From: RI-43 sp033764725
Lineage (GTDB): Bacteria > Pseudomonadota > Alphaproteobacteria > Caulobacterales > Aquidulcibacteraceae
Length of the DNA: 64,000 nucleotides
Direction of reading: 5' to 3'
Assembly: GCA_033764725.1 (NCBI GenBank)
Contig: JANRIR010000084.1
Coordinates: forward strand, 134,036 to 198,035
Positions 58,593 through 64,000 of this stretch are shown in pieces; position 1 is the first letter of the stretch; each line of letters begins with the position of its first letter. Below the pieces are notes generated by a model that searched no databases, was not told the DNA's origin, and saw only the letters and a program-made list of their open reading frames with translations. A program made the position numbers and the translations under genes.

Positions 58593-59033
58593 CTAGCGCC
58601 GCGAGCGCTGATAGATCACGCCCGACATCAGGAAGCGCGCGCCTGGCGCGCCGAGTGCGCGGTCCACCGCCGCCTGCATTTGGCGCGCCATGAGATCGGG
58701 GTCGGGCGCGGTGTCGGCGCGATAATAGGTCGATGCATAGGTCGCCACCGCCTGGCGCAACGCATCGCTCAAGCGCGGCCGGCTTGCGGTCGCGCGCGCG
58801 CGCAGCGCTGCGTCGGGAATGTCGAGCCCGCCCTCGACCGTCAACACGCCGACCGCGCCATAACGCCCGATCACGCCGGCGTTGATCGCCGGCAAGGGCA
58901 GATAGGATTCCGCCGAGGTCAAACGTTGCTGATCGCGCGCGGCGTTCGAGGGCGGCGGTTGCGCCGCTGCCGCGCCTGCGGTCGCCAGCGCGCCCGCAAG
59001 CGTCGCGGCCAGAAGACTGCGCCTGGTAGCCAT
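58593..59033 (-). CDS. exported protein of unknown function (Tat-like leader)
   Basis: A 146-residue protein. The leader TRRSLLAATLAGALATAGAA resembles a twin-arginine or Sec signal ending AAAAQ. The mature part includes LTSAESYLPLPAINAGVIGR, then GVLTVEGGLDIPDAALRARA, which I recognise only as a conserved alphaproteobacterial pattern somewhat like FliL. No catalytic motif. It lies 50 bases after the patatin gene in the same direction. Confidence 0.55.
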   Translation of the reverse strand: MATRRSLLAATLAGALATAGAAAAQPPPSNAARDQQRLTSAESYLPLPAINAGVIGRYGAVGVLTVEGGLDIPDAALRARATASRPRLSDALRQAVATYASTYYRADTAPDPDLMARQMQAAVDRALGAPGARFLMSGVIYQRSRR

Positions 59034-59083
59034 GATGCGCGCAGTATCGGTTCGGTCGGATTGACGTTTCGTTTACGCCGCGC

Positions 59084-60103
59084 TCACAGATACATCCGCG
59101 TGATGTCGACGCTCGCGCGCTGACCGACAGTGCGCCAATGCGCCTTGAGCCACGCCTCCGCCCGCGCGCGGCCCAGCGCGAACAGTTCCTCGAAGAAGCT
59201 CCAATCGGCGTTGAGATCGGCGCCGGCGCCGAAATGCGACAGGGCGGCGTCGTCGGCGATCTCATGCATCAGAATCTTCTTGTAGCGCGGCGATTCCAGC
59301 CGGCCTTCGTCCAGCAGGCGCCCGACGAAGGCGATCGCGTGCAGTTCGCGCATCAGGCTGGCGTTGAACGTGATCTCGTTGAGCCGCGCAACGATCTCGC
59401 GCGCCTGGGTGGGCGGTTCGGGCCGCGACAAGGGATTGAGGCGCACCAGAACGATGTCCTGCGGATCGCCCTCGAACAGCGGAAACAGCGCCGGATTGCC
59501 GACATAGCCGCCGTCCCAATAGCGTCGCCCGCCGATCTCCACGGCCTGGAACAAGGTCGGCAGGCAGGCCGAGGCCATGACGTGGTCGGGCGTCAGCACG
59601 GCGTTCTCGAACAGCGCGATTCGCCCGGTTTCGACATCGGTCGCGGAGATGAACAGCCGCATTTGCGTGCAGCCGCGCACGCGCTCGAAATTGACGAGCT
59701 CGGCGACGAGCTCTTTCAGCGGATTGATGTTGAGCGGATTGGAATTGTACGGCGAGACCATCGTGGTCACCGCGTCGGTCCAGGCGGAATAGGCCGCGCT
59801 CCAGCCCGGCGCGAAGGCGCTCATCAGCGCCATCAGCGGCGTGCGGCGATACGGGCTCGCGCGGCCCGCTTCGGCGACGCCTTCCCAGAATTTTCGCAGC
59901 GCCGCGCGTGCGCCTTCCGCGCCGCCTTCGGCGTAACCGTCCGCCAAAACCACCGCGTTCATCGCGCCGGCCGACGCGCCGGAGATCGCAGCGATCTCAA
60001 CGCGCTCGTCCTCCAAGAGACGATCGAGCACGCCCCAGGTGAACGCGCCGAGCGCGCCGCCGCCCTGCAGGGCGAGCTTGATGCGTTTTTTCTCGCGGGG
60101 CAA
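59084..60103 (-). CDS. patatin-like phospholipase
   Basis: About 339 residues. The oxyanion loop GGGALGA is near residue 14, the nucleophile Ser44 is in GASAG, and the dyad aspartate Asp197 is in YWDGGY. It is a lipid acyl hydrolase, cytosolic or peripheral. The start is the TTG at 60101-60103, 2 bases after the Uma2 stop; no ATG is available before residue 48. The longer open frame to 60469 lies inside the Uma2 gene. Confidence 0.87.
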   Translation of the reverse strand: MPREKKRIKLALQGGGALGAFTWGVLDRLLEDERVEIAAISGASAGAMNAVVLADGYAEGGAEGARAALRKFWEGVAEAGRASPYRRTPLMALMSAFAPGWSAAYSAWTDAVTTMVSPYNSNPLNINPLKELVAELVNFERVRGCTQMRLFISATDVETGRIALFENAVLTPDHVMASACLPTLFQAVEIGGRRYWDGGYVGNPALFPLFEGDPQDIVLVRLNPLSRPEPPTQAREIVARLNEITFNASLMRELHAIAFVGRLLDEGRLESPRYKKILMHEIADDAALSHFGAGADLNADWSFFEELFALGRARAEAWLKAHWRTVGQRASVDITRMYL

Positions 60104-60105
60104 AA

Positions 60106-60675
60106 CTAATCCAGCCGCGGCAGATCGTTGAGCCGCACGGGAAGCGCCGGCGCGCACAAAGGCGCCACGCTCTCGGCCGCCGCGATCGTGCGCACCTCGC
60201 GATACGCGCCGTCCTGCGGCGCCCGATGCACGATGATCGCCTTGGCGGCCACATCGATGACCCAGTAATCGGCGATGCCTGCCTGCGCGTAGAGCGCGGC
60301 CTTCACACCGAGATCGAAATCGAGGCTGGTATCGGCGATCTCGATCACCCACACGACATCGGTGGCCTTCAGGTCCTTCTCGTGGATGGTCTCTGCATAG
60401 ACGTGAAAGTCGGGCTTGGGGCCGTTGCTGCCCGCGATAGGCAGCGTCTGATCGATCGAAACGGCCCAAGGCTCCGGCAAGCTGCGAACCAGAAGGCGCG
60501 ACAGGGCGAGCTGGTAGCGCTTATGGCCGGGACCGTCTGCAGGCATCTCGACCAAATCCCCATCGATCAACTCAAGCTCAATGTCGCGCGGCAGCACGCC
60601 GGCGGCGTCCATCGCGGCCCAAGCGTCGAGGGTGAATTTGTGCCGGGTGCGGCCAGAAGAGACGGGCGCGTTCAT
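60106..60675 (-). CDS. Uma2-family (DUF820) endonuclease-like protein
   Basis: About 189 residues. ELIDGDLVEMPADGPGHKRY at the start and PKPDFHVYAE, WVIEIADTSLDFD and KAALYAQAGIADYWVID make up the PD-(D/E)xK nuclease core of DUF820. Biological role of this widespread family is unclear. The ATG at 60675 lies 11 bases downstream of the dehydrogenase stop; an ATG at 60702 would overlap it. Confidence 0.85.
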   Translation of the reverse strand: MNAPVSSGRTRHKFTLDAWAAMDAAGVLPRDIELELIDGDLVEMPADGPGHKRYQLALSRLLVRSLPEPWAVSIDQTLPIAGSNGPKPDFHVYAETIHEKDLKATDVVWVIEIADTSLDFDLGVKAALYAQAGIADYWVIDVAAKAIIVHRAPQDGAYREVRTIAAAESVAPLCAPALPVRLNDLPRLD

Positions 60676-60686
60676 CGCTGCGGACT

Positions 60687-61469
60687 TTACTGCGCCGTCC
60701 AACCGCCGTCGAGCGACAACGCCGCGCCGTTGAAATTGTCGCCTGCGGGCGAAATCAGGAACGCGACGAAGGCGCCGATATCCTCCACGCGCACGAATTC
60801 CTTCGTCGGTTGAGCGGCGAGCAGCACATCATTGATGACCTGTTCGCGCGTCATCCCGCGCGCCTTCATGGTGTCGGGAATCTGGCCTTCGACGAGCGGC
60901 GTCAACACATAGCCCGGGCTGATGGCGTTGCAGCGGACGTTGAACGTCGCGCCTTCGAGCGCTGCGGCTTTGGTCAAGCCGACGACGCCATGCTTGGCTG
61001 CGACATAGGCCGATTTGAACGGCGAGGCGAGGTGGCCGTGGGCGCTCGCGATGTTGATGATGCGGCCATAGCGCCGCGCCTTCATGCCGGCCATCGCCGT
61101 GCGGATGGTATGAAACGAGGACGACAAATTGAGCGCGATGATCGCATCCCATTTGGCGACCGGGAAATCCTCGATCGGCGAGACGAACTGGATGCCGGCA
61201 TTGTTCACCAGTACGTCAAGTTTTCCGAAGGCGGCCTCCGCAGCGCGCACCAGGCCTTCGCAGCCCTCGGCCTGCATCAGATCGGCGCCGTCATAGCGCA
61301 CCTCGACGCCCGCCTCCGCCGCCAGCGCGGCGCGCGTCTTTTCGATCGCGGCGGCGTCGCCGAAGCCGTTCAACATCACGTCGCACCCGGCATGCGCCAG
61401 CGCCTTGGCGATGCCGAGGCCGATGCCGCTGGTCGATCCGGTGACGAGGGCGGCTTTGCGTTGGCTCAT
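60687..61469 (-). CDS. 3-hydroxybutyrate dehydrogenase
   Basis: A 260-residue SDR. GSTSGIG is at 11-17 and the catalytic Ser142, Tyr155 and Lys159 are in place (INIASAHG, SAYVAAKH). LVEGQIPDTMKARGMTREQV and QPTKEFVRVEDIGAFVAFL are specific to D-3-hydroxybutyrate dehydrogenases of PHB turnover. It interconverts 3-hydroxybutyrate and acetoacetate. First gene of the minus run ending at 58593. Confidence 0.9.
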   Translation of the reverse strand: MSQRKAALVTGSTSGIGLGIAKALAHAGCDVMLNGFGDAAAIEKTRAALAAEAGVEVRYDGADLMQAEGCEGLVRAAEAAFGKLDVLVNNAGIQFVSPIEDFPVAKWDAIIALNLSSSFHTIRTAMAGMKARRYGRIINIASAHGHLASPFKSAYVAAKHGVVGLTKAAALEGATFNVRCNAISPGYVLTPLVEGQIPDTMKARGMTREQVINDVLLAAQPTKEFVRVEDIGAFVAFLISPAGDNFNGAALSLDGGWTAQ

Positions 61470-61593
61470 CTGCTTCTCCTGTTCATGGCGGGGCGTCGCG
61501 CCGGGCGGCCGGCTTGCACGGCGTCGCCGCAGGCGCTACCCCGCCTGCCGGCCCGCGCCAAGCGGGCGCGCGCCGAGGCGAGGACCAAACCGC

Positions 61594-62040
61594 ATGCTGT
61601 CGCTGCCCGATATCCGCGCCTTCGTCGCCGGCTTTCCCGATTTCCTCATTCAATTGGCGGTCGCCTTGGGCCTATTTGCGGCGGCGCTGGTGATTTATGT
61701 ACGGCTCACCCCGCACAAGGAAATGAAGCTGATCGGCGACGGCAATCCCTCCGCCGCCCTGGCGTTCGGCGGCGTCGTGGTGGGGCTTGCGATCCCGCTT
61801 GGCGCCTGCCTCGCCAACGCGACCGGGCTGATCGATCTGTTGATCTGGTCGATCATCACGCTGCTGCTGCAATTGTTGACGTTCCGCATCACCGACATGC
61901 TCCTGCACAAATTGCCCACGCGCATCGCCGACGGCGACGTCGCCGCCGCCGTCACCTTGATGGCCATGAAGCTCGGCGTGGCGATCGTCATCGCCGGGGC
62001 GATCCAGGATCCCAATCTCGCTTTGATCCGGGCGGGGTAG
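61594..62040 (+). CDS. DUF350-family membrane protein
   Basis: A 148-residue protein with four hydrophobic segments. HKEMKLIGDGNPSAALAFGG and LLLQLLTFRITDMLLHKLPT are DUF350 landmarks. Members are small membrane proteins of unknown function, often near secreted stress or phage-shock genes. GCGAGGA lies upstream of the ATG. A serine protease gene follows after 3 bases. Confidence 0.85.
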   Translation: MLSLPDIRAFVAGFPDFLIQLAVALGLFAAALVIYVRLTPHKEMKLIGDGNPSAALAFGGVVVGLAIPLGACLANATGLIDLLIWSIITLLLQLLTFRITDMLLHKLPTRIADGDVAAAVTLMAMKLGVAIVIAGAIQDPNLALIRAG

Positions 62041-62043
62041 CGG

Positions 62044-62877
62044 ATGCGCTTCCTGCCCGACTGGCTGGTCTACGCGATCGCGATCGGCGCCATCGTTTTC
62101 GCGCTGTTCTCGCTCGACCGCCGGGAGATGGCGCCGCCGGCCGCGCCGGATGCGCCCGCTGCAGGACAAGCGCTGCCGCCGCCCTCCGTCTATGACCCCG
62201 AACTGCTGGTGAATGTCGGCCCCGCGGAATCCGGCATGGGCACGGCCTTCGCCATCTCCAGCGACGGCTGGTGGCTGACCGCGCGCCATGTAGTCGATTC
62301 CTGCCGCCATGTCGGCGTGATCGTCTCGCGCGGGATGGCGGTGAACGCGGAGGTGCGCGTCGCCCGCTTCGCCGACCTGGCGCTGCTGCGCACAAAATAT
62401 CGCCCTGAAGCCTTGGCGCTAAACGTAGACGAGAATGCGCTGCGGCTGGGCCAGCGCGCCTATCATGTCGGCTTCCCGCAGGGGCGCACCGGCGAGGCGA
62501 CGTCGCTGCTGATCGGCCGCGAGCGGTTGATCTCGCGCGGCCGCTACGCGCTCGATGAGCCGATCCTCGCCTGGGCGGAGGTCGGCCGCACCGAGGGCTT
62601 GCGCGGCACCTTGTCGGGCATTTCCGGCGGACCAGCGCTCGACAGCGCCGGGCGGGTGATCGGCGTCACCATCGCGGAATCGACGCGGCGCGGACGCATC
62701 TACACCGCCGCGCCCTCCACCATCGCGCGCTTGCTCGATGTTGAAGAGGTCGAAGCGGACGGCGGGCGCGCCGATCAATTGACCAGCCTCAATTACGGCA
62801 CCAAGGCCGACGAAATGCGCCGCGATCTCACCGTCGCGCAGATCGTGTGCGTCGCCGATCCCGGCGCGGCATCGTGA
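62044..62877 (+). CDS. membrane-anchored trypsin-like serine protease
   Basis: A 277-residue protein. An N-terminal hydrophobic segment (residues 7-24) anchors it with the protease in the periplasm. The triad is His82 (TARHVV), Asp111 (ADLALL) and Ser194 (GISGGP), a DegP-like arrangement without PDZ domain. VGFPQGRTGEA is typical of this group. It overlaps pyrF by 4 bases (GTGA). It may process or monitor envelope proteins. Confidence 0.85.
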   Translation: MRFLPDWLVYAIAIGAIVFALFSLDRREMAPPAAPDAPAAGQALPPPSVYDPELLVNVGPAESGMGTAFAISSDGWWLTARHVVDSCRHVGVIVSRGMAVNAEVRVARFADLALLRTKYRPEALALNVDENALRLGQRAYHVGFPQGRTGEATSLLIGRERLISRGRYALDEPILAWAEVGRTEGLRGTLSGISGGPALDSAGRVIGVTIAESTRRGRIYTAAPSTIARLLDVEEVEADGGRADQLTSLNYGTKADEMRRDLTVAQIVCVADPGAAS

Positions 62878-63764
62878 CGGCGTTCGCCGATCGGCTGATC
62901 GACGCGGTGCGGCGCAACGGCGCGCCCTTGTGCGCGGGGCTCGATCCGTTTCCCGACAAAATCCCCGCGCTGTTTGCGCGCAAGGGCGATGCGCTCGCCG
63001 CGGTCGCGGATTTCTGCGCGGCCTATATGGAGATCGCCGCCGGCCGCGCGGCCTGCCTGAAGCCGCAGCTCGGCCTGTTCGAGCGCTTCGGGCCGGACGG
63101 CTATGCGCTGGCCCGCGATGTCACGCGCAGCGCCCGCGCGCGCGGCATGATCGTGCTGCTCGACGCCAAGCGCGGCGATATCGGGACCACTGCGGACGGC
63201 TACGCGGCCGCCGCCTTCGATCCCCATCCAGCGTTCGACGCCGATGCGCTGACGGTGAACCCCTATCTCGGCTGGGATTCGCTCGAGCCGTTCGTGGCCG
63301 CGGCGGAAGCGCGCGACCGCGGCGTCATCGTGCTGGCGCGCACCTCCAATCCCGGCGCGGCCGATGTACAGGACATCGCCGACGCGCGCGGCCCGGTTTG
63401 GGCGCACGTCGCCGCGATGCTCGCCGCGCACGCGCCGCGTCTGGCAGGCGAAAGCGGCTGGTCGGGCCTCATGATCGTGGCCGGCGCGACCTGGCCGCAA
63501 GACGCCGCCCGCTTGCGCGCGGCGCTGCCGACATCGCTGTTCCTCGTGCCCGGCTACGGCGCCCAGGGCGCCGGCGCGGCGGATGCGGTGGCCGGATTCG
63601 CGCAATCGCCAGAGGGCCGCGTGGGCGGGGTGGTCTCGGCCTCGCGCGCCCTGCTCTACCCGGATGCAGCGCAGCGCGCGGGCAACCTTCAGTCGTGGCG
63701 CGAGGCGGTCGCTGCGGCGTTCGACCGCGCAAACGCCGAATTGCGCGCCGCCTGTCGCGCTTGA
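62874..63764 (+). CDS. pyrF: orotidine 5'-phosphate decarboxylase (PyrF, type 2)
   Basis: About 296 residues. PLCAGLDPFPDKIPALF opens the protein and VLLDAKRGDIGTTADGYA is the catalytic motif with Lys and Asp of the decarboxylase. LTVNPYLGWDSLEPF and VPGYGAQG are typical of the longer type 2 enzymes (about 270-300 residues). It makes UMP in pyrimidine biosynthesis. The GTG start at 62874 overlaps the protease stop. Confidence 0.92.
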   Translation: MTAFADRLIDAVRRNGAPLCAGLDPFPDKIPALFARKGDALAAVADFCAAYMEIAAGRAACLKPQLGLFERFGPDGYALARDVTRSARARGMIVLLDAKRGDIGTTADGYAAAAFDPHPAFDADALTVNPYLGWDSLEPFVAAAEARDRGVIVLARTSNPGAADVQDIADARGPVWAHVAAMLAAHAPRLAGESGWSGLMIVAGATWPQDAARLRAALPTSLFLVPGYGAQGAGAADAVAGFAQSPEGRVGGVVSASRALLYPDAAQRAGNLQSWREAVAAAFDRANAELRAACRA

Positions 63765-63857
63765 AAGGCGACAGCGCCTGAAAGTTTGGTTAATGCTGCG
63801 CGCCTTCGGGGATAGCGCGGCGCGCCAAGCGCACGAACCATAAGAGGAGTGGGGACG

Positions 63858-64000
63858 ATGAAGCGGTTGATTCCGGCTGCAATCGCCATCAGCGCATTGA
63901 CCGCGCTGCCGATGCAGGCTTTCGCCGACGGTCGCGCGCGCGGCCCGACCAGCCAGCGCGCCGCGACCCCGGCGCCGCCGGCGGTCGCGCCGCTGACCGC
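63858..64000 (+). CDS. secreted protein, N-terminal fragment (cut by window edge)
   Basis: An open frame from ATG 63858 to the window end, 47 codons. MKRLIPAAIAISALTALPMQ then AFADGRARG gives a convincing signal peptide with cleavage after AFA. The mature part starts with an alanine/proline-rich stretch and its fold is not visible. GAGGAG lies upstream at a good distance. Confidence 0.7.
   Translation, partial: MKRLIPAAIAISALTALPMQAFADGRARGPTSQRAATPAPPAVAPLT

Overview
The window is a GC-rich, gene-dense piece of an alphaproteobacterial chromosome. Three TonB-dependent receptors, a SoxBDAG sarcosine oxidase, a 3-hydroxybutyrate dehydrogenase, many stop/start overlaps (ATGA, GTGA) and frequent GTG/TTG starts point to an aerobic oligotroph, perhaps of the Caulobacterales/Hyphomonadaceae type. 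That placement is inference; no rRNA or taxonomic marker is present. No phage, transposon, plasmid or CRISPR feature was seen. No gap between genes exceeds 300 bases.

Layout. 1-420 is the 3' end of a GMC oxidoreductase. 403-8503 (minus) is an eight-gene run for lipid-linked or surface glycan work: two family 2 glycosyltransferases, an LPG-synthase-like membrane protein, two FAD oxidoreductases of the UDP-galactopyranose-mutase/protoporphyrinogen-oxidase fold, two small membrane proteins sharing a repeated PGYS module, and a sugar epimerase. 8733-14845 holds a DUF1330 protein, a metallo-beta-lactamase-fold hydrolase and a TetR regulator, then a membrane-anchored Cys-type sulfatase, a GST-like protein and a lipoprotein formylglycine-generating enzyme that probably activates the sulfatase.

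14.9-43.9 kb is the most distinctive part: an island for import and breakdown of peptide-like compounds. It has two TonB-dependent receptors, an oligopeptide ABC transporter, an N-acyl-D-amino-acid deacylase, a prolidase-like amidohydrolase, a CocE/X-Pro-type hydrolase, two S12 serine hydrolases (one with the catalytic residues of a D-aminopeptidase), an M55 D-aminopeptidase, a proline iminopeptidase, a heterotetrameric sarcosine oxidase, a cysteine-synthase-like PLP enzyme, two CPBP membrane proteases and two TetR regulators. Nearly every transcription unit starts beside an AT-rich box of the form AAAACATWA followed by an AT-rich tail. This suggests one regulon, probably under one or both local TetR proteins. 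The enzyme set fits peptides containing D-residues, proline and N-methylglycine.

44-64 kb is more ordinary: an ACT-like small protein, tRNA-Ala(CGC), a DUF2269 protein, YggT, FolD, an iron-type TonB receptor with a PepSY partner and a Fur-like site, an amino-acid permease, several SDRs (one 3-hydroxybutyrate dehydrogenase), a quinone oxidoreductase, two trypsin-like proteases, an isoaspartyl peptidase, an MliC-type lipoprotein, a SpoU methyltransferase, pterin carbinolamine dehydratase, a patatin, a Uma2 protein, a DUF350 protein and PyrF. Two families of palindromic intergenic repeats recur here. One shows compensatory changes in its inner hairpin.
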